The translations under genes and the position numbers were made by a program. Positions 1 to 7,859 of a stretch of DNA of 35,301 nucleotides are shown here, piece by piece (the stretch's first letter is position 1; each line of letters begins with the position of its first letter). The notes beneath the pieces are model-generated. The model had not been told where the DNA came from, made no database searches, and saw nothing but the letters and a program-made list of their open reading frames with translations. This DNA is from Neisseriaceae bacterium (GTDB lineage: Bacteria; Pseudomonadota; Gammaproteobacteria; Burkholderiales; Neisseriaceae), in the NCBI GenBank assembly GCA_017645365.1, contig JAGCOT010000065.1, forward strand, positions 1-35,301, given 5' to 3'.

Positions 1-93
1 ATCGGCTGCACTTCTTGCTGTAACTTCTAATACAAAAAATTCAAGCAGTTTCTTCTGTACAGATTTCTTTAATTTACAATGCGTTATCTTCAT
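1..93 (-). CDS. IS1595-family transposase, N-terminal fragment (runs off window)
   Basis: The ATG at 93-91 opens a frame of 31 codons that continues past the left edge. It begins MKITHCKLKKSVQKKLLEFF and includes VTARSAAD, which I recognise as the N-terminus of IS1016-like transposases of Neisseriaceae. The catalytic DDE-type domain lies outside the window. The start codon is 20 bases inside the terminal repeat, as expected for this compact family. Whether this copy is intact cannot be judged. Confidence 0.82.
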   Translation of the reverse strand, partial: MKITHCKLKKSVQKKLLEFFVLEVTARSAAD

Positions 94-132
94 TTTTGCA
101 GTCTATCATAACTGCTAATCTAATACAGCCCC
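1..132 (-). mobile_element. IS1595-family (IS1016-like) insertion sequence, transposase-start end, cut by window edge
   Basis: The first 132 bases are the end of an insertion sequence next to the transposase start codon. The outer 19 bases (114-132) are the exact reverse complement of GGGGCTGTATTAGATTAGC at 35163-35181, so they are the element's terminal inverted repeat. The transposase reads leftward off the window. The element inserted into bioH. IS1595 elements usually duplicate 8 bp of target, so AAATTTTT at 133-140 is the expected duplication, but the partner flank lies outside the window. Confidence 0.88.
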
Positions 133-528
133 AAATTTTTTTATTTGATGAAGATAATCGCCTGCCAATTTTTGGGCGTATTCCGTCATATTTGGTTGTC
201 CAAACGGATAATCTTCCGCCATACTAAAACGCGAAAAAGAAGAACACAATGTCAGCGTTTTGATTTTTTCAGGGTGCCTGTATGCCATCAGCAAAGCAAT
301 ATAGCCCCCCAAAGACCAGCCAAAAACATGAATCGCTTGCGAATATTGGCAAGCAATTTCATCAGCGATTTTTTCAGGCATAAAATTTTCCACCGCTTTT
401 GCTTGTCCATGTCCTGCCAAATCTTGTGCAAGACAGGAAAAACCTTGCAAACGCGGTAAAAAATCATCAAAAACCGCACGATTGGTTGCCCAACCGTGCA
501 ATAAAACGCTTTGCGTCATCGCATTCAT
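115..528 (-). pseudogene. bioH: Pimeloyl-ACP methyl ester esterase BioH, truncated by IS insertion
   Basis: This is the N-terminal half of an alpha/beta hydrolase resembling BioH, which removes the methyl ester from pimeloyl-ACP in biotin synthesis. The oxyanion-hole motif HGW (residues 11-13) and the nucleophile elbow GWSLGG (Ser72) are present. Family members have about 250 residues. Here 132 native codons are followed by GAVLD and a TAG, both read from the terminal repeat of the IS at 114-132. The catalytic Asp and His in the C-terminal half are missing, so the product should be inactive. The start lies 1 base after the stop of the upstream LOG-family gene, so the two were probably co-transcribed. 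ATG at 519 is an alternative start. The specific assignment rests on half a protein; another small esterase is possible. Confidence 0.78.
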
Positions 529-529
529 C

Positions 530-1174
530 TTAATGATAAAAATTTTGAATTGCCGTTAAAACTTCCTGTGGGTCGTCCATCACAGTGATTAAATCCAAAT
601 CTTTGGCAGCAATCATATTGTTTTTTAACAACTGATTTTTAAACCAATCGACCAAACCTGTCCAAAAATCGCTGCCGAACAAAATCACAGGCATCAGCGG
701 AATTTTTTGCGTTTGGATTAAAGTTAGGGCTTCCATCAATTCGTCCAAAGTGCCAAAACCACCAGGCATGACAACATACGCCACAGAATAGTTGATAAAA
801 GTTGTTTTGCGTGTGAAAAAATAACTAAAATCCAAAGCGATGGTTTGATAGTCATTCGGTTTTTGTTCATGTGGTAATTGAATATTCAAGCCAATCGAAG
901 CACTTTTCCCCGCAATCGCCCCTTTATTGGCCGCTTCCATCATGCCTGGACCGCCACCTGAAATCACCGCAAAACCAGCATCAGACAATAATTTTGCCAA
1001 TTCTTGACATTGTTGATAAATGGGATTTTCAGGTTTTGTGCGTGCACTGCCAAAAATGCTCACAGCAGGACAAACGCAGGATAAATTCTTGGCAGCATCG
1101 ACAAAATCGGACACCATTTCGCTGACCATTTCAGAAACATGGTACGATTCTCGTCCTTGACAATTAAATTCCAT
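530..1174 (-). CDS. LOG-family (TIGR00730) Rossmann-fold protein, likely nucleotide-5'-monophosphate phosphoribohydrolase
   Basis: This 214-residue protein carries the two signature loops of the LOG/lysine-decarboxylase-like family: SGGGPGMMEA (about 72-81) and PGGFGTLDE (137-145). Family members split nucleoside 5'-monophosphates into a free base and ribose 5-phosphate; some plant and bacterial members release cytokinins. The bacterial role is probably nucleotide turnover, and the exact substrate cannot be read here. The start at 1174 is supported by AAGGA 7 bases upstream. A repeated VSEM segment lies near residues 13-21. It is divergent from polA with only 12 bases between start codons, so its ribosome-binding site overlaps the polA start. 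It runs into bioH with a 1-base gap. Confidence 0.85.
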   Translation of the reverse strand: MEFNCQGRESYHVSEMVSEMVSDFVDAAKNLSCVCPAVSIFGSARTKPENPIYQQCQELAKLLSDAGFAVISGGGPGMMEAANKGAIAGKSASIGLNIQLPHEQKPNDYQTIALDFSYFFTRKTTFINYSVAYVVMPGGFGTLDELMEALTLIQTQKIPLMPVILFGSDFWTGLVDWFKNQLLKNNMIAAKDLDLITVMDDPQEVLTAIQNFYH

Positions 1175-1186
1175 ATTTTTTCCTTG

Positions 1187-3994
1187 ATGATGAAAACACT
1201 TTTACTGGTTGATGGCTCATCTTATTTATACCGTGCATTTCACGCACTTGCACCGCTAACTTCTCCGCAAGGCGAACCCACTAACGCTCTATTTGGCGTA
1301 TTGAATATGTTGCGGCGTTTAAAACAGGAAACGCCACATGATTATGCAGCGGTTATTTTTGACGCCAAAGGGAAAAATTTCCGACACGCATTATATCCTG
1401 AATACAAGGCAACTCGTCCGCCAATGCCAGATGATTTGCGTTTGCAGGTCGAATGGGTTCATGAATTAACTGCTTTAAGCGGTTGGCATGTTTTATCAGT
1501 ACCCAATGTTGAAGCGGACGATGTGATTGCCACTTTGGCAAGGCAGGCTGAAAAACAACAATGGCAAGTCATCATTTCATCAGGCGATAAAGATTTAACG
1601 CAACTGGTGAATGAGCAAATTACGATGGTCGATACCATGCAGCATAAAGCGTATGACATTGCAGGCGTGATTGAAAAATTTGGCGTTACTCCACAACAGA
1701 TTGTGGATTATTTGACTTTGGTAGGCGATACCGCTGACCATATTCCAGGTGTGATGAAATGCGGTCCGAAAACTGCTGTTAAATGGTTACAAGAATATCA
1801 AAATTTAGACAATCTGCTGGCAAATACCGACAAAATCACGGGCAAAATTGGTGAAAATTTGCGTTTGGCCATGCCACAACTGCCTCTTTCTAAACAGTTG
1901 ATTACACTCAAAGAAGATGTTGATTTATCGCAGGAATTGCCCAATGGTTTGGAAGATTTAATTGTTCAAGAACCCCAATGGCAGGCGTTGAGTGAACGAT
2001 TGCGTTATTTTGGATTTAGGGCTTTGCTAAAAGAGGCCGAAAAACATATTGCTCAAAACAATCAAGATTTATTCGGGCATGAAAACATTTCAGAAACCAT
2101 TTCTCAAAGCAACAGGCAGGCTGAAAGCATTTCAGAAACCATTTCGCAAAGCAATAGGCAGGCTGAACATTTCAGGCAACCTGAAAACATTTTGGTTACT
2201 GAACATTCACAATGGCAAGAAGTTTTATCGCGTTTTCAGGCTGCCTCTTGTATCGCTTTGCATTTGACAACCACTTCGCCAACGCCGATGGACGCCAAAA
2301 TCATTGGCATTGGCGTGGCTTTTGATGAAAACACCGCTTTTTATTTACCGTTGGCACATACGGGGTCTTTTACAGAAACTTCGCTTGATGAAAACACGGT
2401 TTTTCCCGCCTTAAAACCCTTTTTGGAAAATCCTCATCTGCAAAAAATCGGACACGATTTAAAAACCATGCGTCATGTTTTGGCAAATCACAACATTCAA
2501 CTTCACGGCATGACGCACGATGTCATGCTGATTTCCTATTTATTGGAAAGTCATCAAAATCACCAACTTTCCGCTCTATTGCAACGGCATTTTCCTGAAT
2601 ATGCCGATGATTTTATTGACGAAGAACAACTGTGTGGCAAAGGCAGTAAAGCCATTTCTTTTGCTGATGTGGATTTAAATGACGCTTGTGCCTTTGCTTG
2701 TCAAAACGCTGTTTGGTCATGGCGATTGTCTGATGTGTGTACGCAAGCATTTACAGAAGCCCAAAAAAATCTTTATCAAAATATGGAAATGCCCATGATT
2801 GAGATTTTGTTTGCGATGGAGCGTACGGGGATTTTATTGGATAAAAACGAGTTGTATCGTCAAAGTCAGGCATTGGGCAGCCTGATGCTGGATTTAGAAC
2901 AGCAAGCCTACAAGGAAGCAGGACAGCCATTTAATTTAAATTCCCCCAAGCAGTTATCTACTATTTTGTTTGAACACTTGGCAATCCCTACGCAAGGCAT
3001 CAAAAAAACCGCCAACGGTGGATTTTCCACCAACGAAAGCGTTTTGGAAAAATTGGCTCTTAATTATGCTTTACCACAAATCATTTTAGAAAATCGTGGA
3101 TTAAGTAAACTGAAATCTACTTATACCGATAAATTGCCACTTCTTGCCGATCATCAAAACAGAATTCACACTTCGTACGCACAAGCGGTTGCGGTTACTG
3201 GGCGTTTGGCAAGCAATCATCCCAATTTGCAAAACATTCCTATTCGCACCAAAGAAGGACGCAAAATCCGCCGTGCTTTTATTGCTGATTCAGGTTGCCT
3301 GCTTTTATCCGCCGATTATTCGCAAATCGAACTGCGAATTATGGCTCATTTGTCAGGCGATTCAACGCTATTGCAATCATTTCAAAACAATGAAGATGTG
3401 CATCGCCGTACCGCTGCGGAAATTTTTTTCATTCCACCTGAAAGCGTTACTGCCGACCAACGCCGTTATGCGAAAACCGTCAATTTTGGCTTGATTTACG
3501 GCATGGGCGTGCATGGATTAGCAGAATCTTTAAAAATCACACACGGCGAAGCCAAAATGTTTATCGACCGCTATTTTGCACGCTATCCACAGGTTTTGGC
3601 GTATATGGAAAATACCAAAAATCAAGTGCGTCAAGAGGGTTTCGTGGAAACTTTATTTGGCAGACGCTTGTATTTGCCCGACATTCATTCGGAACAAGCC
3701 AAAATTCGTGCTATGGCAGAACGAGCCGCCATTAACGCTCCCATGCAAGGCACGGCATCAGATTTAATTAAACTGGCCATGATTGGCGTAACGCGTTTTT
3801 TAAACGAAGGACATTTTCGCACTCGTCTATTATTGCAAGTGCACGATGAATTGATTTTTGAAGTGCCTGAAAACGAAATCGACATCATGCAAAACCAACT
3901 TCCTGAAATTATGTCGGCAGTGGGGAAAAATGTATTGCAAGTGCCTTTGCTGGTGGAAACTGGTATCGGAAAAAATTGGGACGAAGCTCATTGA
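1187..3994 (+). CDS. polA: DNA polymerase I
   Basis: This 935-residue protein performs gap filling and RNA-primer removal. The N-terminal 5' nuclease domain shows DGSSYLYRAFHA, VEADDVIATLA and SSGDKDLTQLV. The C-terminal polymerase domain has motif A (SADYSQIELR), motif B (RRYAKTVNFGLIYGMG) and motif C (QVHDELIFEVPE). The middle 3'-5' exonuclease-like domain keeps the fold (for example DVMLISYLLES), but the positions of the E. coli metal ligands appear replaced: LHL for the DTE motif, KTMR for KYDR, and CQNA where E. coli has EDAD. Proofreading is therefore probably absent. The linker after the nuclease domain (residues 300-328) holds a 14-residue tandem repeat plus an uptake sequence read as FRQPEN. 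The start is ATGATG at 1187; no clear Shine-Dalgarno is visible, but upstream codons do not match the family. Confidence 0.97.
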   Translation: MMKTLLLVDGSSYLYRAFHALAPLTSPQGEPTNALFGVLNMLRRLKQETPHDYAAVIFDAKGKNFRHALYPEYKATRPPMPDDLRLQVEWVHELTALSGWHVLSVPNVEADDVIATLARQAEKQQWQVIISSGDKDLTQLVNEQITMVDTMQHKAYDIAGVIEKFGVTPQQIVDYLTLVGDTADHIPGVMKCGPKTAVKWLQEYQNLDNLLANTDKITGKIGENLRLAMPQLPLSKQLITLKEDVDLSQELPNGLEDLIVQEPQWQALSERLRYFGFRALLKEAEKHIAQNNQDLFGHENISETISQSNRQAESISETISQSNRQAEHFRQPENILVTEHSQWQEVLSRFQAASCIALHLTTTSPTPMDAKIIGIGVAFDENTAFYLPLAHTGSFTETSLDENTVFPALKPFLENPHLQKIGHDLKTMRHVLANHNIQLHGMTHDVMLISYLLESHQNHQLSALLQRHFPEYADDFIDEEQLCGKGSKAISFADVDLNDACAFACQNAVWSWRLSDVCTQAFTEAQKNLYQNMEMPMIEILFAMERTGILLDKNELYRQSQALGSLMLDLEQQAYKEAGQPFNLNSPKQLSTILFEHLAIPTQGIKKTANGGFSTNESVLEKLALNYALPQIILENRGLSKLKSTYTDKLPLLADHQNRIHTSYAQAVAVTGRLASNHPNLQNIPIRTKEGRKIRRAFIADSGCLLLSADYSQIELRIMAHLSGDSTLLQSFQNNEDVHRRTAAEIFFIPPESVTADQRRYAKTVNFGLIYGMGVHGLAESLKITHGEAKMFIDRYFARYPQVLAYMENTKNQVRQEGFVETLFGRRLYLPDIHSEQAKIRAMAERAAINAPMQGTASDLIKLAMIGVTRFLNEGHFRTRLLLQVHDELIFEVPENEIDIMQNQLPEIMSAVGKNVLQVPLLVETGIGKNWDEAH
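2086..2169 (+). repeat. In-frame 42-bp tandem repeat inside polA
   Basis: Two copies (2086-2127 and 2128-2169) of a 42-base unit encode ISETISQSNRQAE-type 14-residue repeats. Each unit ends in AGGCAGGCTGAA, a one-base variant of the uptake sequence. A third start of the unit runs into TTCAGGCAACCTGAA at 2171-2185. The repeat lies in the linker between the 5' nuclease domain and the degenerate exonuclease domain. Confidence 0.85.
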
Positions 3995-4002
3995 GTATTT
4001 TT

Positions 4003-4207
4003 CAGCACTTCCCGTGCTGGGGATGCACTTCCCGCGCTGGGATACTTTTTCAGCTTGCCTGAAATTTTAAACAGGCAACCTGAAAGCACTTCCCGCGCTG
4101 GGATACTTTTTCAGCTTGCCTGAAATTTTAAACAGGCAACCTGAAAACACTTCCCGCGCTGGGATACTTTTTCAGGCTGCCTTAAATTATCAATAGGCAG
4201 CCTGAAA
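4003..4207. repeat. 61-bp composite tandem repeat between convergent polA and gmhB
   Basis: The units start at CACTTCCCGCGCTGGGATAC at 4026, 4087 and 4148, exactly 61 bases apart, with an extra partial unit at 4006. Each unit contains a short hyphenated palindrome (TTCCC-gcgc-TGGGA), then an uptake-sequence-like inverted pair: TTCAGCTTGCCTG paired with CAGGCAACCTGAA in the first two units, and TTTCAGGCTGCCT with AGGCAGCCTGAAA in the last. The array fills nearly the whole gap between two genes that end toward each other. Confidence 0.85.
4170..4207. terminator. Inverted uptake-sequence hairpin at the polA/gmhB junction
   Basis: TTTCAGGCTGCCT (4170-4182) pairs perfectly over 13 bases with AGGCAGCCTGAAA (4195-4207), with a 12-base AT-rich loop. 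T-rich and A-rich flanks allow it to terminate transcripts from both sides. Closely spaced inverted uptake sequences are known to serve as terminators in Neisseria. Confidence 0.7.
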
Positions 4208-4222
4208 TATTGAATACGCAAT

Positions 4223-4774
4223 TTATACAGAATTACCCGTACAAATGGCTTGGGCAAAGCCCCATAAATCATCGAATATTTGTGTGTTGGTGGGCAGTTG
4301 GTCTTCGTATTTTTCCAAAGTGCTTTGCCCTTTGCCTGTCAGAACCAAAATCGGCAAGCCTCCAACAGCACTAATCGCCTGCAAATCACGCAAACTGTCG
4401 CCGACTAAATAGGTGCTTTCAGCTTCTGCGTTTAAGCGGTCTATAATGTCTTCAATCATGCCCGATTTGGGTTTACGACAATCACACTCATCTGCTGCCG
4501 TGTGCGGACAATACCAAATCCCCGCAATATCACCGCCTGCTTGCTGAATGATCCGCATCATTTTGGTGTTCATCTGATTAAAATCATGCACCGTAAACAA
4601 ACCTCGACCAATCCCCGATTGATTGGTCGCAATCACTACGGTGTAACCAAATTGACATAAAAACGCTATCGCATCCGCACTGCGTGGCAAAGGAACCCAT
4701 TCCGTAGCGGATTTAACAAAATCATCGCGATCTTCGTTAATCACGCCATCGCGATCCAAAATGACTAATTTCAT
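4223..4774 (-). CDS. gmhB: D-glycero-beta-D-manno-heptose 1,7-bisphosphate 7-phosphatase
   Basis: A 183-residue HAD-superfamily phosphatase. Motif I is DRDGVIN with nucleophile Asp7 and acid/base Asp9. TNQSG (50-54) is motif II. The zinc site CPH...CDC (89-99) and the RKPKSGM loop are characteristic of GmhB/HisB-type enzymes, and GDSLRD is the final motif. It removes the 7-phosphate during synthesis of ADP-heptose for the lipopolysaccharide core. Its ATG overlaps the stop of the upstream lipoprotein gene by 4 bases, indicating translational coupling. The 3' end faces polA across a hairpin-rich repeat. Confidence 0.95.
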   Translation of the reverse strand: MKLVILDRDGVINEDRDDFVKSATEWVPLPRSADAIAFLCQFGYTVVIATNQSGIGRGLFTVHDFNQMNTKMMRIIQQAGGDIAGIWYCPHTAADECDCRKPKSGMIEDIIDRLNAEAESTYLVGDSLRDLQAISAVGGLPILVLTGKGQSTLEKYEDQLPTNTQIFDDLWGFAQAICTGNSV

Positions 4775-5112
4775 CTTTGTGCTTGACAGGGAAAATATTG
4801 AACAATGCCATCAACAGGATAAGTTAATTCCGCCCCTTGTGCGTTAGATACCCAACGAATTTGCTCTTGGGTATTTTCATAAGCGGAACCGTTTTTTTGC
4901 AAAGCAACCGTTTTGGCTTCTACATTGCCTTGACGCACTTGCGACATGGTCAAAACGCTGCCTGTTTGAGTTTGTGCAAAAATCACTTGGCTTGAACCAC
5001 ATTGAAAATGTTGTTTGTTGCTTGTCGCTGTAACGCTTGTGGAATTGTTTTGGGCACAGGCAGCCAGAAAACAAATCCCGGCAGCAACCATGACTGTTTT
5101 GATTGTGTTCAT
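4771..5112 (-). CDS. Small lipoprotein, possibly MliC-like
   Basis: The 113-residue product begins with a lipoprotein signal: a short basic N-terminus, a hydrophobic stretch and the lipobox FLAAC near residue 20. The mature part has two cysteines, one in FQCGSS and one at the C-terminal end in YFPC, enclosing a beta-rich segment with a Tyr-x8-Trp arrangement. That resembles MliC-type lysozyme inhibitors, but the match is loose and the function is not established. The ATG at 5112 follows AAGGATAAATTG, a good ribosome-binding site; an in-frame TTG just upstream is not needed. It overlaps gmhB by 4 bases. Confidence 0.72.
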   Translation of the reverse strand: MNTIKTVMVAAGICFLAACAQNNSTSVTATSNKQHFQCGSSQVIFAQTQTGSVLTMSQVRQGNVEAKTVALQKNGSAYENTQEQIRWVSNAQGAELTYPVDGIVQYFPCQAQR

Positions 5113-5195
5113 CAATTTATCCTTTTATAGAATGCAATTCTGCGTTAAGACTGTGGACAATGAAGAAAAGTTTCCGTAACAGGCAGCCTGAAAAA

Positions 5196-5483
5196 TCATT
5201 CAATCACTTTGGGAACAATAAACAAACCATTTTCCACTTGTGGTGCAACCGCTTGATAATCTTCGCGGCGTTCAGGTTCAGTAACCACATCTTCACGCAA
5301 GCGTTGGGCATAATCGTGCGGATGGGACAAAGGTTCTACTTGATCGGTATTCACCGATTGCATTTTGGCTACCAAATCAAAAATGCCGTTTAATTGGGTT
5401 AAGTGTCGCTCTTTTTCTTCATCGGATAAAGACAGACGCGATAATTTTGCGATTTTTTCTACATCAGCAAGTGTTAAAGACAT
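5196..5483 (-). CDS. gatC: Asp/Glu-tRNA(Asn/Gln) amidotransferase subunit C
   Basis: A 95-residue GatC, starting [17 protein letters not shown] and containing the conserved V-x-P-L-x-H-P stretch (VEPLSHPHD). GatC stabilises GatA and GatB, which convert Glu-tRNA(Gln) and Asp-tRNA(Asn) to their amidated forms. gatA and gatB are not adjacent: after a gap holding an uptake sequence (5182-5193), the next gene is the small lipoprotein. AGGAAT lies 8 bases before the ATG. It is divergent from mreB; the shared 215-base region is AT-rich and shows no promoter I would commit to. Confidence 0.95.
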   Translation of the reverse strand: MSLTLADVEKIAKLSRLSLSDEEKERHLTQLNGIFDLVAKMQSVNTDQVEPLSHPHDYAQRLREDVVTEPERREDYQAVAPQVENGLFIVPKVIE

Positions 5484-5698
5484 AATCTAATTCCTATTTC
5501 ATCAACTGTTTGTTGTTAAAAGAAATAAAACAAGCATTTATTGATATAAATCATGCTTATGTGAGATGATTTAAAAGACAATTTAGGGTAAAATTAACCG
5601 TTTTTTGTGTGCCCTAATCTTTTTTTCAAGGGCGATTATAACCGAGACGGAGTGGTTGATTGTGAATCTTTTGCCACCATCATTCAAGGATAAGAATA

Positions 5699-6739
5699 AT
5701 GTTTCGTTTTATTTCTCAATTTTTTTCTAATGACATTGCCATTGACTTGGGCACTGCCAACACTTTAATTTATGCACGCAATAAAGGCATTGTGTTAGAT
5801 GAGCCTTCTGTGGTTGCTATGGAAACCGACCCATTCAGCAACAAATTATCCATTCGTGCAGTCGGTCGTGAAGCAAAAACCATGTTGGGGAAAACCCCTG
5901 GTACCATTCAAGCTATTCGTCCTATGAAAGACGGTGTGATTGCCGATTTTCATATCACCGAAAAAATGTTGAAAGAATTTATCCATCGCGTTTCTGGCAG
6001 TCGTTTTTCTGCCTCACCACGCATTGTGATTTGTGTTCCATGCGGTTCAACACAGGTAGAACGCAAAGCGATTCGTGATTCTGCACTGGCTGCTGGTGCT
6101 TCCAGCGTGAATTTGATTGAAGAACCTATGGCTGCTGCCATCGGTGCGGATTTACCTATTGAAGAAGCACGCGGTTCTATGGTGGTAGACATCGGTGGTG
6201 GAACCACAGAAGTGGGCGTTATTTCTTTATCTGGCGTGGTTTATTCCAATTCTATTCGTGTGGGCGGTGATGCTTTTGATGAAGCGATTGTGAATTATGT
6301 TCGTCATCATTACGGTATGCTGATTGGTGATATTACTGCTGAAAATATCAAAAAAAGCATCGGTCGTGCCTTTCCTGGTACAGAAATCGAAGAAATGGAA
6401 GCCACAGGTCGCAATTTGGCAGAAGGGGTGCCGCGTACATTCACCATTTCATCCAACGAAGTATTGGAAGCCTTAAACGCTCCTTTGCATCAAATCATTC
6501 AAGCTGTGAAAACCGCTTTGGAACAAACTCCACCAGAATTAGGGGCGGATATTGCCGAGCGAGGTTTGGTACTCACGGGCGGCGGTGCTTTGCTGACTGA
6601 TTTAGAGCGTTTATTATCCGAAGAAACTGGCTTGCCCGTTTCGGTTGCGGCAGATCCACTCACTTGCGTGGTGCGTGGCTCGGGTCGTGCGTTGGATATG
6701 ATTGGCAAAACATCTTCTATTTTTGCTCGCAATCCATAA
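5699..6739 (+). CDS. mreB: Rod-shape actin homologue MreB
   Basis: A 346-residue actin-fold ATPase that polymerises under the inner membrane and guides lateral wall synthesis. Phosphate-binding loops are visible: [14 protein letters not shown] near the N-terminus, [16 protein letters not shown] in the middle and [15 protein letters not shown] near the C-terminus. Length and sequence are typical. The ATG follows AAGGATAAGAAT. It is the first gene of mreB-mreC-mreD-mrdA, but a 220-base gap holding an uptake sequence and a small inverted-repeat element separates it from mreC. Confidence 0.98.
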   Translation: MFRFISQFFSNDIAIDLGTANTLIYARNKGIVLDEPSVVAMETDPFSNKLSIRAVGREAKTMLGKTPGTIQAIRPMKDGVIADFHITEKMLKEFIHRVSGSRFSASPRIVICVPCGSTQVERKAIRDSALAAGASSVNLIEEPMAAAIGADLPIEEARGSMVVDIGGGTTEVGVISLSGVVYSNSIRVGGDAFDEAIVNYVRHHYGMLIGDITAENIKKSIGRAFPGTEIEEMEATGRNLAEGVPRTFTISSNEVLEALNAPLHQIIQAVKTALEQTPPELGADIAERGLVLTGGGALLTDLERLLSEETGLPVSVAADPLTCVVRGSGRALDMIGKTSSIFARNP

Positions 6740-6772
6740 ATTCAGATATGGCTATTTCAGGCTACCTTTATT

Positions 6773-6787
6773 TTCAGGCAGCCTGAA
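6773..6787. repeat. Full palindromic DNA uptake sequence
   Basis: TTCAGGCAGCCTGAA is an exact 15-base uptake palindrome just after mreB. It is preceded by the variant TTCAGGCTACCT at 6757-6768, giving a weak inverted pair. It abuts the left end of the small element at 6790. Confidence 0.85.
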
Positions 6788-6789
6788 AA

Positions 6790-6932
6790 AGACCCTTGCA
6801 AAACTGATAGATGCGTGCATCGTTCAAAGTTGTAGTAGCACAGAAAGACATATCATTTTAGCTTCGCGGAAACTCGTTTTCGAGCAACGCACAACGAAGA
6901 AATATGCCATAAATGCCAGTTTTGCATGGGCT
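6790..6932. mobile_element. Small non-coding inverted-repeat element (MITE-like), degenerate copy between mreB and mreC
   Basis: The left end AGACCCTTGCAAAACTG and the inverted right end (CAGTTTTGCATGGGCTT, 6916-6932) form imperfect terminal repeats. It shares blocks with the element at 20828-20959: the left end, GTTCAAAGTT, GCACAG, GCAACGCACAACGAA (versus GCAACACACAACGAA) and the right end. It has no coding capacity. The ends resemble those of IS5-type elements in Neisseria, which is an inference. It separates mreB from the rest of its operon. Confidence 0.65.
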
Positions 6933-6959
6933 TCTGAAAGTGTTTAATTCAGGAATAAC

Positions 6960-7859
6960 ATGTCGCAAGAATCACTTGATTTTGCAGGAAGAGGGTTTAA
7001 ACCAGTAACACAATGGTTTATTTACTCCATGCTTGCATTCCTCTTATTGATTGCAGATGTGCGTTTTGAATGGGGGAATCGCATACGCAGTTCCATGCTT
7101 CGTTGGGTTTCACCTATTCAAACTTCTGTATCCTTGCCCACTGGAACATTCAAACAACTTCGTTGGTTTTGGACGCGTCAAGATGTATTGGTCAAACAAA
7201 ATCAAGAATTGATTAAACAACAAGCGTTTTCACAAGCACGAATTCAAGAAAATCAAGCCTTAATCGCCGAAAATCAAGAACTGAAAAATCTTCTGGATTT
7301 AAAAAACGCACATGCCAAAGTAGTGGCTGCGGCAGAAGTGGTTTCGATGGGCAGCGATCCATTTTCTATACGAGTTACACTGAATAAGGGAACAGACGAT
7401 GGCGTGCAAACAGGACAAGCGGTGGTTGATGCTGATGGTTTGATTGGGCAGATTACATCAGTCAATTCGCATCAATCGTTGATGACGCCAGTCAATCATC
7501 AAAAATTTGTTTTGCCTGTAAAAGTCGAAAGAACAGGTTTTCGTACGCTAATTTATGGCGAAACCACACATTTAAGTTTGCGTTATGTCCCAACAGACGC
7601 CGATTTGCGTTTAGGCGATGTTTTAATCACATCAGGCATTGACGACAATTATCCTGCCGGAATTCCAGTAGCACGCGTGGTTCATTTAGAAACCGCCGAT
7701 GATTTACCTTATTATCGAGTGCAAGTCGTTACATTAGGGCACCCTGACAGTGCACGCTATGTTTTGGTTTTGCCACAAACCAATCCACAATCGTTCAGGC
7801 AGCCTGAAAATGCTGAAACGACATCTCAATCCAAATCTAAATCCAAAGGAAAATCATGA
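6960..7859 (+). CDS. mreC: Rod shape-determining protein MreC
   Basis: A 299-residue bitopic protein with a short cytoplasmic start, one membrane segment (about residues 18-35) and a periplasmic coiled coil rich in Gln/Glu (about 70-115, QNQELIKQQ...ENQELKNLLDLK). A beta-rich domain follows, with the family motifs VTLNKGTDDGV and GLIGQI. It links MreB to the wall-synthesis machinery. The C-terminus contains FRQPEN, encoded by an uptake sequence (7794-7808), and then a low-complexity Ser/Lys tail. AGGAATAAC lies before the ATG. It overlaps mreD by 4 bases. Confidence 0.97.
   Translation: MSQESLDFAGRGFKPVTQWFIYSMLAFLLLIADVRFEWGNRIRSSMLRWVSPIQTSVSLPTGTFKQLRWFWTRQDVLVKQNQELIKQQAFSQARIQENQALIAENQELKNLLDLKNAHAKVVAAAEVVSMGSDPFSIRVTLNKGTDDGVQTGQAVVDADGLIGQITSVNSHQSLMTPVNHQKFVLPVKVERTGFRTLIYGETTHLSLRYVPTDADLRLGDVLITSGIDDNYPAGIPVARVVHLETADDLPYYRVQVVTLGHPDSARYVLVLPQTNPQSFRQPENAETTSQSKSKSKGKS

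Noticed and set aside
4003-4207. CRISPR-like regular spacing
   Set aside because: The whole 61-base unit is repeated with no unique spacers, and no cas gene is nearby.
5950-6732. Long antisense frames within mreB and other core genes
   Set aside because: They are shadows of strongly conserved genes, with no start signals or recognisable products.
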